From Breznakibacter sp047600785 (GTDB taxonomy: Bacteria; Bacteroidota; Bacteroidia; Bacteroidales; Marinilabiliaceae): a stretch of 64,000 nt of DNA. The stretch spans positions 3,472,001-3,536,000 of the forward strand of contig JASGKH010000002.1 of assembly GCA_047600785.1 (NCBI GenBank), given 5' to 3'. This document shows positions 37,600 to 46,205 of the stretch, piece after piece. Within the stretch, counting starts at the first letter, position 1. Every line of letters begins with the position of its first letter. Both the position numbers and the translations under genes were made by a program. The notes beneath the pieces are model-generated. The model did no database searches. It saw nothing but the letters and a program-made list of their open reading frames with translations, and was not told the DNA's origin.

Positions 37600-37974
37600 A
37601 TGGAAGTTATTAATATCAAAGGGACCGACGACACGCCTAAAGTAATCCTGGACAAGGCCAACAACGTATTTGAGATTTCCGGACGCTCGTTGCCTGAAGA
37701 CGTCAACATGTTTTATGAACCCATATTGAATTGGATAGACCAATACGCTGAAACACCCAACAGTGAAACTATATTCAATTTCAAACTGGAGTACTTTAAC
37801 ACTGCCTCTTCAAAAGTAATTCTGGACATTTTGCTCAAATTCGAAGAGATTTTCGAAAAAGGGAATAAAATAGTGGTAAAATGGCATTACCATGAAGACG
37901 AAGAAGATATGTTGGAAGCAGGAGAAGAATATGCCGACATCGTGGAAATCCCATTTGAATATGTGGTGATTTAA
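37600..37974 (+). CDS. SiaC-family regulatory phosphoprotein (DUF1987)
   Basis: 124 residues, usual length. The family landmarks TPKVILD, ISGRSLPEDVNMFYEPI and LEYFNTASSKVILDIL are all present, followed by an acidic segment (YHEDEEDMLEAGEEY). The threonine in FNTASSK is residue 68, the same number as the phosphorylated T68 reported for Pseudomonas SiaC. Its phosphorylation state should be set by the SiaB-like kinase and the PP2C phosphatase encoded upstream. In Pseudomonas the unphosphorylated form activates the diguanylate cyclase SiaD; no cyclase is encoded here, so the target is unknown. The operon appears to end at the hairpins at 38003-38073. Confidence 0.87.
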   Translation: MEVINIKGTDDTPKVILDKANNVFEISGRSLPEDVNMFYEPILNWIDQYAETPNSETIFNFKLEYFNTASSKVILDILLKFEEIFEKGNKIVVKWHYHEDEEDMLEAGEEYADIVEIPFEYVVI

Positions 37975-38002
37975 AACAACGATTATAAACAATTACTAAT
38001 AG

Positions 38003-38073
38003 AGACCGTACCAACAACAGGTTACGGTCTATTTTCGAATATAGGCAAAAAGGATTTCTTCGGAATCCTTTTT
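38003..38073. terminator. two successive hairpins ending the signalling block
   Basis: Hairpin 1 (38003-38030) pairs AGACCGTA with TACGGTCT. Hairpin 2 (38047-38073) pairs AAAAAGGATT with AATCCTTTTT around a short loop and gives a T-run on the plus strand. They lie between the SiaC-like gene and the ABC transporter, 31 bp before its ATG. Hairpin 2 would work in either direction. Confidence 0.7.
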
Positions 38074-38104
38074 CTTGGTTTTTATACATTACGACCAAAA
38101 ATCC

Positions 38105-41100
38105 ATGAGCGAAGAGATACTTAAAGCACTAATGCAATTGTTTGGCCTGATTGCCAAACAAGACGGAGGTGCTGAGTCGAATGAGACGGTTTACGTGCGT
38201 AATTTTTTGGAACAGCAGCTTAACCCCGAAGCTGTCGAGGAATACTACAGCCTCTTTTTAGAGCATTCGACCGACGAAAAAAACACCGAAGAGCCAGGGA
38301 AAGTCCATCTAACATCAATGAAGGACTCTGTCCGAATCTTAAGTATCTGTAAAAAAATAAACAAACAACTCAACCGAGAGCAAAAAGCGGTCGTGTTGGT
38401 TAGGTTGTACGAATTAGTAAATGCAGACAGAAAATTTACCGAACAACGTATGGCCATTATCAGCACTGTTGCTGAAGTTTTTAAGCTCGAAAAAGAAGAA
38501 ATATCGAGCATTGAAGCATTTGTGATTCATAATGACAAAAACCAGCTCGATATTGACAACCTGCTGATAGTCGACGACAAAGAGTTTGTCGGATCCAATG
38601 CAAAGCATATTACCAGTGGTGCGCTAGATGGAATAGTACTGGTTCTGAGCATAAAAAGTGCCGGGCTTTATTTTTTACGGTACACCGGCAGCCAGGATAT
38701 TTTCCTTAACGGAATGCTCATCAATAACCGCAGGATTTATCTTTTTGCAAAAGGAAGCTTCATAAGGCTCCCCATCGGCAAACCGGTTTACTATACCGAC
38801 GTAGTGTCACACTTTATGTCCGACACTATAAACGACAAGATATCTTTTGTGGCCAAAGACCTCAAATTTCAATTTAAAGCGGGAGGCATTGGCCTTCGAA
38901 ACGTCAATATAGTAGAGGAGCAAGGAAAACTCATCGGGATAATGGGGGCCAGCGGCGCGGGAAAAACCACATTGCTCAATGTTCTTTGCGGCATTGAAAA
39001 ACCAACCAGCGGACAAGTATTGATCAATGGGATAGACCTACATAACGAAAAAGAAAAACTCGAGGGCGTAATCGGTTATATTCCTCAAGACGACTTATTG
39101 ATAGAGGAGTTAACCGTATTCGAAAATCTTTACTATAACGCCAAGCTTTGCTTCAAAGATAAAGGAGAGGAAGAGATAGAAACCTTGGTCAATGACACGC
39201 TTCAAAGCCTCGGATTATTCGAACGGAGACATTTAAAGGTTGGGTCGCCCTTAAATAAAATGATTTCGGGGGGTCAACGCAAACGCCTTAACATCGCACT
39301 TGAACTGATTCGCCAACCGGCCGTTTTATTTGTCGACGAACCAACTTCCGGACTTTCTTCCCGCGATTCGGAAAATGTGATGAATCTTTTAAGGGAGCTG
39401 ACCCTTAAAGGGAAACTCATTTTCGTGGTGATCCACCAGCCTTCGTCCGACATCTTTAAGATGTTCGATAAAATGTTCATCCTCGATACTGGCGGTTATC
39501 CCGTATATTACGGCAATCCGGGCGAAGCGCTTATTTATTTCAAAAGACTCGACTTACAGGTAAATAGTGAAGTAGGGGAATGTCCCAATTGCGGGAACCT
39601 TAATCCCGAATTGATATTTAATATCATCGATGCCAATGTCATTGACGAATATGGAAATTACACCCCTACACGCAAAAAATCGCCCGAAGACTGGCATAGC
39701 CACTACAAAGAAAACATTAATATCCATGAGCCGCTCAAAACAGAAATCGCCCCTCCGAAGACACTGAACATTCCGTCATGGGTCAACCAGTTTAAGATAT
39801 ACACCATTCGCGATTTCTTTGCTAAAATAAGCAACAAGCAATACATATTGCTGAACTTGCTTGAAGCCCCATTATTAGGATTCATACTGGCTTATCTGAT
39901 CAGGTACATTGTCGATCCAAATTCGGATGTATATATCTTCAGGGAAAATGAAAACGTTCCGCCATATATTTTCATGGCCATTGTGGTGGCTTTATTCCTT
40001 GGACTGATAGTCAGTGCGGAAGAAATATTCAAAGATGCAAAGATCCTTAAGCGAGAAAAGTTTCTCAACTTAAGCCGATCGAGTTATTTGGCATCAAAAG
40101 TATTGTTGTTATTTGGGATTTCGGCCATTCAAATGGCATTGTTCGTATTGGTTGGGAACAACATCATTGGGTTCAAAGGAATGAATTTTGAGTTTTGGCT
40201 GGCCTTGTTTTCAATCTCGGCTTTTGCAAACATACTGGGATTGACACTTTCGGCTTCATTCAATTCCATTGTTACCATCTATATCCTTATACCATTGATG
40301 ATGATCCCTCAAATGGTATTGGGGGGTGCCATGTTCACGTTCGACAAATTGAACCGCGACTTCACAAGTGCCGATAAAGTTCCTTTGGTTGCGGACTTAA
40401 TGCCTTCCCGTTACATATACGAAGGATTGATGGTTCATCAATACGTCCACAATCCGTTTAAAAAAAACATTTTCGATAAAGAATTACTCGAAAGCCAGGC
40501 CAACTTCAAACAAGCTTACTACTTCCCCGAGTTGACAGAAATACTGGACGACTGCACGGACTATATTGCCAATCCTTCGGAAAAGAATAAAAAATCATTC
40601 GAAAAAGATTTGGCGTTACTAAAAAACGAGTTTTCAAAAGAAATGACAAGGGTTAAAGGAATTGCCTTTGACCAACTGGACAAGTTAAACACAAACGATT
40701 TCAATACGACAGTAGCAAACGCAGCCAATGAATACATAAACAAGCTAAAGGCCCATTACAATGAACAATTCACGGCCGCCAACAGTTATAAAGAAAAATG
40801 GCTGAACCATAACATATCCCAACGAAAAGAACTGTTCGAAAAGACAAAGGATGACTACTACAACGAAGCCATTTCGGATATTGTGTGCAAAGTGTTCGAA
40901 AAAAACAAAATACTAAGGGACAACGACAAGCTCATTCAAATGGTTGATCCAATCTATATGGTTCCGGAACCAGAATCATCCATTTCGATCAGAACACATT
41001 TTTTTGCGCCAAAAAAACATTTTGCTGGCATATATTTTGACACACTATGGTTCAACATAACCATGGTATGGATTTTCACGATACTGCTTTATATGGTACT

Positions 41101-41167
41101 TTATTTCGACTTGCTAAAAAAACTTTTAGATTGGGCCGGAGATGTGAAGTTATCCAAGAAGAAGTAA
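38105..41167 (+). CDS. ABCG-type ABC transporter with N-terminal TerB-like and FHA-like domains
   Basis: 1020 residues from the ATG at 38105; a TTG at 38075 overlaps the terminator tail and is rejected. Residues about 1-145 look like a TerB-type acidic helical domain. About 150-245 look like a degenerate FHA domain (DIFLNGMLINNRRIYLFAKGSFIRLP). The ATPase (about 255-500) has Walker A GASGAGKTT, signature SGGQRKR, Walker B LFVDEPTSGL and VVIHQPSSD. TM helices lie at about 579-602, 620-640, 666-688 and 698-745, then a charged loop of about 230 residues, then a last TM near 980-1003. The half-transporter order matches ABCG. It may be regulated by phosphorylation through the FHA domain; the cargo is unknown. 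Confidence 0.85.
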   Translation: MSEEILKALMQLFGLIAKQDGGAESNETVYVRNFLEQQLNPEAVEEYYSLFLEHSTDEKNTEEPGKVHLTSMKDSVRILSICKKINKQLNREQKAVVLVRLYELVNADRKFTEQRMAIISTVAEVFKLEKEEISSIEAFVIHNDKNQLDIDNLLIVDDKEFVGSNAKHITSGALDGIVLVLSIKSAGLYFLRYTGSQDIFLNGMLINNRRIYLFAKGSFIRLPIGKPVYYTDVVSHFMSDTINDKISFVAKDLKFQFKAGGIGLRNVNIVEEQGKLIGIMGASGAGKTTLLNVLCGIEKPTSGQVLINGIDLHNEKEKLEGVIGYIPQDDLLIEELTVFENLYYNAKLCFKDKGEEEIETLVNDTLQSLGLFERRHLKVGSPLNKMISGGQRKRLNIALELIRQPAVLFVDEPTSGLSSRDSENVMNLLRELTLKGKLIFVVIHQPSSDIFKMFDKMFILDTGGYPVYYGNPGEALIYFKRLDLQVNSEVGECPNCGNLNPELIFNIIDANVIDEYGNYTPTRKKSPEDWHSHYKENINIHEPLKTEIAPPKTLNIPSWVNQFKIYTIRDFFAKISNKQYILLNLLEAPLLGFILAYLIRYIVDPNSDVYIFRENENVPPYIFMAIVVALFLGLIVSAEEIFKDAKILKREKFLNLSRSSYLASKVLLLFGISAIQMALFVLVGNNIIGFKGMNFEFWLALFSISAFANILGLTLSASFNSIVTIYILIPLMMIPQMVLGGAMFTFDKLNRDFTSADKVPLVADLMPSRYIYEGLMVHQYVHNPFKKNIFDKELLESQANFKQAYYFPELTEILDDCTDYIANPSEKNKKSFEKDLALLKNEFSKEMTRVKGIAFDQLDKLNTNDFNTTVANAANEYINKLKAHYNEQFTAANSYKEKWLNHNISQRKELFEKTKDDYYNEAISDIVCKVFEKNKILRDNDKLIQMVDPIYMVPEPESSISIRTHFFAPKKHFAGIYFDTLWFNITMVWIFTILLYMVLYFDLLKKLLDWAGDVKLSKKK

Positions 41168-41229
41168 CAGTAACCTTATGGCAAAACAAAAAGTATAAAA
41201 CAAATCAATATCATTAAAAACCGAATACC

Positions 41230-42144
41230 ATGTTCAAGAAAATTACGTTAGCATTGCTTATACTAGCTTCATTCCAAGGATTCTACTCTTGTACCACATG
41301 CCAATCAAACAAAGGAAAAACAGATGATCTAGCTCTTCCCGACTCATTATCGGGCGATGCACCCCTCCAGTTATCTGAAGAACTGATAGGAGATGTTGTT
41401 CAAAACATTTCTTCGCCGGTGGAAATGGCCGCTTTGATTAAAAGCACCGGGGTGGAATTTTCACAAAAAGTATTAAACAAGACCGAAAGCCTTTCAAAAT
41501 ACAACACAGGCTTTAAACGCGCGCTCAACCTGGGCATCTACAGCGCCGATCTTGGATACATCAACATGTTTGACAAAAACAACATCGTAATCTCATATCT
41601 ACTGGCCGTTAAAGACATGGCTGATGGCATTAAAGTTGGCCAGTTTTTTGATTTTGATGCACTGAAACGCTTGGCTACAAACAGCAACAATCTGGATTCA
41701 TTAATGGAAATTTCGGTTTCCAGCATGAACAAAATGGACTCTTATCTCAGATCTCAAAACAGGAGCAACGTAAGTTCACTGATTGTAGCCGGAGCTTGGA
41801 TAGAGGGACTTTACATAGCCAGCAGCGTAGCAGAGCAAACCAACAATCCTGAGCTAATCAATAGGATCGCGGAACAAAAAGACATTGTGGATATATTAAT
41901 GATCATACTCAACAACTACAACAAAGATGAGAATTTTGCAAAACTGGCCACGGAAATGGAAAAGTTACAAAAGGCCTATGCAAATGTAAAAATCACTACT
42001 GAAATAGGAGCACCCGAAAAGAAAGAGGTAAATGGCACATTAATTATCGTACAAAACGAAATCAGTCACGTTGAAATATCTCCCGAAACACTAAAAGGAA
42101 TCATCAAAGAAATCAAAAACGTTCGTCAATACGTCATAGAATAA
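41230..42144 (+). CDS. predicted lipoprotein, function unknown
   Basis: 304 residues. A lipoprotein signal peptide (KKITLALLILASFQGFYSC, lipobox FYSC, lipidated Cys at about 21) is followed by a mostly helical domain (about 40-304) with no motif I recognise. It lies 62 bp after the ABC transporter and 47 bp before a small secreted protein, so the three may form an export or envelope unit. I cannot name a function. Confidence 0.75.
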   Translation: MFKKITLALLILASFQGFYSCTTCQSNKGKTDDLALPDSLSGDAPLQLSEELIGDVVQNISSPVEMAALIKSTGVEFSQKVLNKTESLSKYNTGFKRALNLGIYSADLGYINMFDKNNIVISYLLAVKDMADGIKVGQFFDFDALKRLATNSNNLDSLMEISVSSMNKMDSYLRSQNRSNVSSLIVAGAWIEGLYIASSVAEQTNNPELINRIAEQKDIVDILMIILNNYNKDENFAKLATEMEKLQKAYANVKITTEIGAPEKKEVNGTLIIVQNEISHVEISPETLKGIIKEIKNVRQYVIE

Positions 42145-42191
42145 AGACGGATCTAAGGCAACATGAAGAATAACACAAAAAACTCATTACA

Positions 42192-42644
42192 ATGAAAAAG
42201 ATATTTCTCGCGTTATTATTAATCTTCACCATATCGGGCTTTTCAGCATACGCCCAATGTGGAGAAGAATTGCTAAAGCAAGCCCTTAAAGAGATGGGCG
42301 ACGGACAATACATCAAAGATTTTAACGTAGATCTGAAAAAGGAGAACAAAGAGACCAATACTGGTTATGTAAAATTCTCTATAATACTAAACAGCCGGAG
42401 TCATTACAAATTCAACGTAGTAGATAGCAAAACAAACGCAGAAGGAGCTATTATGCAATTATACGACGGAGACAATCTTTTGGCAAGCAATTTAGAAAAG
42501 GGGAAGCTCTATAAATCATTTGAGGTAGTGATAGGCAAGACCAAAGTTTACAACCTTGTCATTTCTTACAAAGGAGGAGTAGAAGGATGTTCCGCTGCAG
42601 TACAATCACTGATAAAGCAATACACAATAGAGGAAATGAAATAA
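42192..42644 (+). CDS. small secreted protein, function unknown
   Basis: 150 residues with a Sec signal peptide (KKIFLALLLIFTISGFSAYAQ, cleavage about residue 21). The mature part (about 128 residues) has one cysteine near its start (CGEELL) and one near its end (GCSAAV), which might form a disulfide, and a beta-rich middle. No family recognised. It is the last gene before the strong hairpin at 42654-42705. Confidence 0.72.
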   Translation: MKKIFLALLLIFTISGFSAYAQCGEELLKQALKEMGDGQYIKDFNVDLKKENKETNTGYVKFSIILNSRSHYKFNVVDSKTNAEGAIMQLYDGDNLLASNLEKGKLYKSFEVVIGKTKVYNLVISYKGGVEGCSAAVQSLIKQYTIEEMK

Positions 42645-42653
42645 AAAACCTTT

Positions 42654-42705
42654 GTAGAAGAATAAAAAAAGAGCGATAATAGTCGCTCTTTTTTTATTCT
42701 TCTAC
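42654..42705. terminator. perfect 23-bp bidirectional terminator overlapping the hemW stop
   Basis: Left arm 42654-42676 and right arm 42683-42705 are exact reverse complements over 23 bp, with a 6-nt loop (TAATAG). An A7/T7 block lies inside the stem, so it gives a T-run in both directions. It sits between the convergent secreted-protein and hemW genes and contains the last codons and the stop of hemW (42694-42696). Confidence 0.85.
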
Positions 42706-43824
42706 ATCGAACAAAGATTGAATGATATAATCGGTAATAAATTTTGATTTTTCAGAGACTTTATAACAGGCACCATCAAAAAGCAAATCACCGTTATCAA
42801 CAAATTTTTTAGAAGCAATCAAAAATTTGGCCAAACACACATCACCCAAACGTTCCAACACAAACAATTCAATTCCCTTTCGCTGTCTTAAACCCAGCAT
42901 TATGGTTTCATTATAAACATCACGCAAAGACAAAATCTCTTCCTCATAAAAACGATCACCCTTTACAATCAAATCGGAGTACAAAGAAAGATCGGAAATA
43001 TTATACCGCCTTATCCCATCATAAAAAGAATGGGCAGAAGGGCCCAAACCAAAATACTCTTCACCACTCCAATACAAAGAATTGTGTTTGGATTCAAAAC
43101 CAGGCAATGAAAAATTAGATATTTCATAATCAACAAATCCATTTTTAAACATCTTCTCACACAACAATTTGTATTGGATAATACTTGATTCATCCGAAAT
43201 CTCTGTTTTTAGTCCTTTTTTCAAATCCTCATAAAACCGTGTCCCTTTTTCATAAGTAAGGTGATAAGCAGACACGTGTTTTATAGACAAAGAAGATATT
43301 AGATCAATCGTATTATTCCATCTATCAACAGATAAACCAGGCAAGCCATAAATCAAATCCACGGTTATATTATCAAAACCAAAGAGCAATGCCCGATCAA
43401 CAACAGACAATGCCTGTTTTACAGAATGCCTCCGCCCCATCATTTTCAACAGATCATCATAAACAGATTGAATACCAAAACTCAATCTATTTACAGGTAA
43501 ACCAACAATATCGTTCACCCATCGTTCAGTAAAATCATCTGGATTAACCTCAACTGTGACTTCTTCCAATCTATTAAGATCAACAAACGGGGTCAACGAA
43601 GAAAATATCAATTCAAAATCGTTTCTTTGCAACAAACTTGGAGTTCCACCTCCAAAATAAATCGTACGGATTGGATATTCGATTATCTTGGAAGAAATCA
43701 TATCAATTTCTCTCAACAAAGAATTTAAGTAGACATTTTTCAACCCAGTACGAGTGGTTTTATAAAAATCACAATAACCACATACGGTTTTACAAAAAGG
43801 GACATGAATATAAAGACCTGCCAT
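42694..43824 (-). CDS. hemW: radical SAM heme chaperone HemW
   Basis: 376 residues. HemW resembles coproporphyrinogen oxidase HemN, but family members act as heme chaperones. The radical SAM CX3CX2C cluster motif is CKTVCGYCDF at residues about 11-20 after the conserved YIHVPFC. The GGGTPSLL segment (about 60-67), the EVNPDDF strand, NRLSFGIQS and the DLIYGLPG segment are all present, and a C-terminal HemW-type winged domain ends at ~376. The start ATG is at 43824. It is divergent from the VanZ-like gene, with a parS-like 16-mer 15 bp upstream, and ends inside a bidirectional terminator. Confidence 0.9.
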   Translation of the reverse strand: MAGLYIHVPFCKTVCGYCDFYKTTRTGLKNVYLNSLLREIDMISSKIIEYPIRTIYFGGGTPSLLQRNDFELIFSSLTPFVDLNRLEEVTVEVNPDDFTERWVNDIVGLPVNRLSFGIQSVYDDLLKMMGRRHSVKQALSVVDRALLFGFDNITVDLIYGLPGLSVDRWNNTIDLISSLSIKHVSAYHLTYEKGTRFYEDLKKGLKTEISDESSIIQYKLLCEKMFKNGFVDYEISNFSLPGFESKHNSLYWSGEEYFGLGPSAHSFYDGIRRYNISDLSLYSDLIVKGDRFYEEEILSLRDVYNETIMLGLRQRKGIELFVLERLGDVCLAKFLIASKKFVDNGDLLFDGACYKVSEKSKFITDYIIQSLFDVEE

Positions 43825-43838
43825 AGGAAAACATTAAA

Positions 43839-43854
43839 CGTTTCACGTGAAACA
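43839..43854. promoter_or_regulatory. parS-like ParB-binding site 1
   Basis: CGTTTCACGTGAAACA, one mismatch (first base) from the general bacterial parS TGTTTCACGTGAAACA, with a perfect 14-bp palindromic core. It lies between hemW and the VanZ-like gene. A DnaA-box-like TTATCAACA follows at 43882-43890. Confidence 0.75.
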
Positions 43855-43922
43855 CATACATAAACTCCCGAAACAAAGGAGTTATCAACAAGAAACAAAC
43901 AACCGAAAGGAAAATATTAACA

Positions 43923-44339
43923 ATGAAACTGGAAATATTTAAATTCTACAAATTCACAATTTTCACAATTTCAGGCATTCTAATTTTGAGTTTGATTAAA
44001 ACCCCTGACATAGACATTCCGATAAATTCATTTTGGATATGGATAGACAAATTGGTACATTTTGGAATGTACGCCTTCTTGACTTTCGTGTTTTTATGGG
44101 AAAATTTTGTCCGTCACAAATACCATTTGCTTTTCAACCGATTGATACTGATTAGCACAATGATAATAGGCCTTGGAATAATCCTTGAGTTGGCACAAAA
44201 CTATTTAACTGCCTACAGGTATGGTGATATCCATGACGAAATTGCCAATTTCATAGGTTTAATAGGCGGTCAACTCGGATTTAGGATGACTAAAAACAGT
44301 TTATTTTTACGAAATAAAATATTCAGAGAAATAACCTGA
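43923..44339 (+). CDS. VanZ-like family membrane protein
   Basis: 138 residues with four predicted TM helices (about 10-25, 40-57, 73-95, 113-125). IDKLVHFGMYAFLTFVFL and a second half with EIANFIGLIGGQLGF fit the VanZ-like family. VanZ is linked to teicoplanin resistance in enterococci, but most family members have no known role. The gene is plus-strand, divergent from hemW and convergent with rrf2, which ends 10 bp away. Confidence 0.8.
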   Translation: MKLEIFKFYKFTIFTISGILILSLIKTPDIDIPINSFWIWIDKLVHFGMYAFLTFVFLWENFVRHKYHLLFNRLILISTMIIGLGIILELAQNYLTAYRYGDIHDEIANFIGLIGGQLGFRMTKNSLFLRNKIFREIT

Positions 44340-44349
44340 CCTTTTTGAA

Positions 44350-44796
44350 TCAAAGTCTAATCAAATCACTGTCAATTTGAGCCCCCTCAACAATTTTTGC
44401 GATAGTTTCATGTTTGAACAGTTCGTGCAATTGGGTACGGATGGTATGGAAACGATCGTGAACAGGACATTTTTTCCCATCTGTCACGTTTGATTTACAG
44501 CTGTGCATTCCAATCAAACAATTGGTAAATACATCGGTTCCGTCAATTACTTCAACTATATCCAGTAACGTAATCTCTTTACTGCTTTTAGCGATTCCAA
44601 AGCCTCCGTTAGGGCCTTTTGTAGAAACCAAAAGTTTATGTTTCGCCAAGGTTTGTAAAATTTTTCCTAAAAAAGGTGTAGGGATATCCAGCTCCTTTGA
44701 TATCTCTTTAATCCCTATTCGCTTTTCTTCTCCCTGGTTCAAAGCCAGATATATAACTGCTCTTATGGCATATTTACATGTATTTGAAAGCATCAC
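44350..44796 (-). CDS. Rrf2-family transcriptional regulator (IscR/NsrR-like)
   Basis: 148 residues. An N-terminal winged helix (MLSNTCKYAIRAVIYLALN) is followed by a dimer helix and the cluster-binding loop with three cysteines (NCLIGMHSC ... KKCPVHDRF), as in iron-sulfur Rrf2 sensors. It lies only 2 bp after the lutB-like stop, so it is the last gene of rpiB-lutB-rrf2 and may regulate that operon or iron-sulfur genes elsewhere. Which small molecule or redox signal it senses cannot be read from the sequence. Confidence 0.88.
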   Translation of the reverse strand: MMLSNTCKYAIRAVIYLALNQGEEKRIGIKEISKELDIPTPFLGKILQTLAKHKLLVSTKGPNGGFGIAKSSKEITLLDIVEVIDGTDVFTNCLIGMHSCKSNVTDGKKCPVHDRFHTIRTQLHELFKHETIAKIVEGAQIDSDLIRL

Positions 44797-44798
44797 CT

Positions 44799-46199
44799 TT
44801 AATTATTATCATTATTATTTAATTTCCCCTTTGCTTTAACCCATTGTTCTGAAAAAGAGCTCTTTGAAATATTAGGAAAAGCTTTGCTTTCTCCTAATGA
44901 TTTTTTAAGAAATAAAGATGCAAAATACTGTTTATTTTTTCCTCTCACCAGATCAATTTTATTTCTGCTCATTAAAACAGTAGTACCTACTTTAGAAATA
45001 AACTTCTCTTTAAAACCATAAAGTCCTTGCTCAATGCTTAAATGCCTGTTATACAGCAATAATTCGGGTAAAGGTATTTTTACGGGACAAACTTCCCCAC
45101 ATTTCCCGCACAATGTAGATGCAAAACTCAAATGTTTAAATGGCTCAAAACCATTGAAATGAGGAGTAATTACACTTCCAATCGGTCCGCTGTAAGTTGA
45201 TGCATAAGTGTATCCACCTACATTTTTATAAATAGGACAACCATTAAGGCAAGCGCCACATCGAATACATGATAAACCCTGGTATAAGTGCTCTTGGGCA
45301 TATAATTTGCTTCTGCCATTGTCCAAAAGAATAACAATCATTCTTTCAGGACCATCTGTTTCATTATTTCTTTTTGCAGCAGAAAAAATCGAATTATAAA
45401 CCGTCAATTGTTGACCTGTCCCATGGGCGGCCAATAAAGGCCAAAAAAGGCCCAAATCGTTTACACTTGGAATTATCTTTTCTATCCCGGCAACAACAAT
45501 GTGTAATGAAGGAAAAGAGGCCGAAAAAAGGCCGTTTCCTTCATTCTCCGTCACACAAATCGACCCCGAATCGGCAATCAAAAAATTAGCCCCCGTAACG
45601 CCAATACCGGCATCACAAAATTTCTCCCTCAAATAACCCCTCACAAATAAAGTCAGTTCTTCCGGAGTGCTACCTTCCGGAGTGGAAAACTTTTCATGAA
45701 AAAGTTTGTCAATATCTTCTTTTGATTTATGCATTGCCGGAGTCACGATATGGTACGGTTTTTCACCAGCTACCTGCACGATAAATTCACCCAAATCGGT
45801 CTCCCAATTAACGACACCAATGTGTTCCAAATGCTCATTCAAGCCAATTTCTTCAGTAGTCATTGACTTACTTTTCACGATCATTTTAGCACCAATCGCA
45901 TCAACAACACTTTCAATTTTTTTTAGAGCATCTTCCGATGTTGAAGCCCAAAAAACTTCAACACCTCTTTTCAAGGCATTTTTTTCAAACTCTTCCAATA
46001 ACTCAGGCAAATTACTAAGAACCTGTCTCTTTTTAAAAGCAGCTCTCTTTTTGGCAAGTTCCACATCAGTGTACCGTAGCATACCTTTCTGTACTGCCAC
46101 ATCATACTTTCCGATGTTAAACTTGATTTTATTACGATGCCCAATGTCAAAGGATACTTTTGTCGATTCACGTAAAAATCTGATGCTCTGCTCGCCCAC
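44799..46199 (-). CDS. LutB-like lactate utilization iron-sulfur protein (LUD domain)
   Basis: 466 residues starting with GTG at 46199. A LUD domain spans about 60-300; two 4Fe-4S motifs, CIRCGACLNGCPIYK and CGKCGEVCPVKIPLPELL, lie at about 305-380. This matches LutB/YkgF, the middle subunit of the LutABC lactate oxidation complex, in the cytoplasm. No LutA or LutC is adjacent: upstream is rpiB (6 bp gap) and downstream an Rrf2 regulator (2 bp gap). The partners may be elsewhere on the chromosome. Confidence 0.88.
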   Translation of the reverse strand: MGEQSIRFLRESTKVSFDIGHRNKIKFNIGKYDVAVQKGMLRYTDVELAKKRAAFKKRQVLSNLPELLEEFEKNALKRGVEVFWASTSEDALKKIESVVDAIGAKMIVKSKSMTTEEIGLNEHLEHIGVVNWETDLGEFIVQVAGEKPYHIVTPAMHKSKEDIDKLFHEKFSTPEGSTPEELTLFVRGYLREKFCDAGIGVTGANFLIADSGSICVTENEGNGLFSASFPSLHIVVAGIEKIIPSVNDLGLFWPLLAAHGTGQQLTVYNSIFSAAKRNNETDGPERMIVILLDNGRSKLYAQEHLYQGLSCIRCGACLNGCPIYKNVGGYTYASTYSGPIGSVITPHFNGFEPFKHLSFASTLCGKCGEVCPVKIPLPELLLYNRHLSIEQGLYGFKEKFISKVGTTVLMSRNKIDLVRGKNKQYFASLFLKKSLGESKAFPNISKSSFSEQWVKAKGKLNNNDNN

Positions 46200-46205
46200 T
46201 TTGCC

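Noticed and set aside
42794..42802. TTATCAACA inside hemW (and its complement at 53283-53291 in the TPR gene)
   Set aside because: Single copies inside coding sequence, explained by codons; not used as origin evidence.
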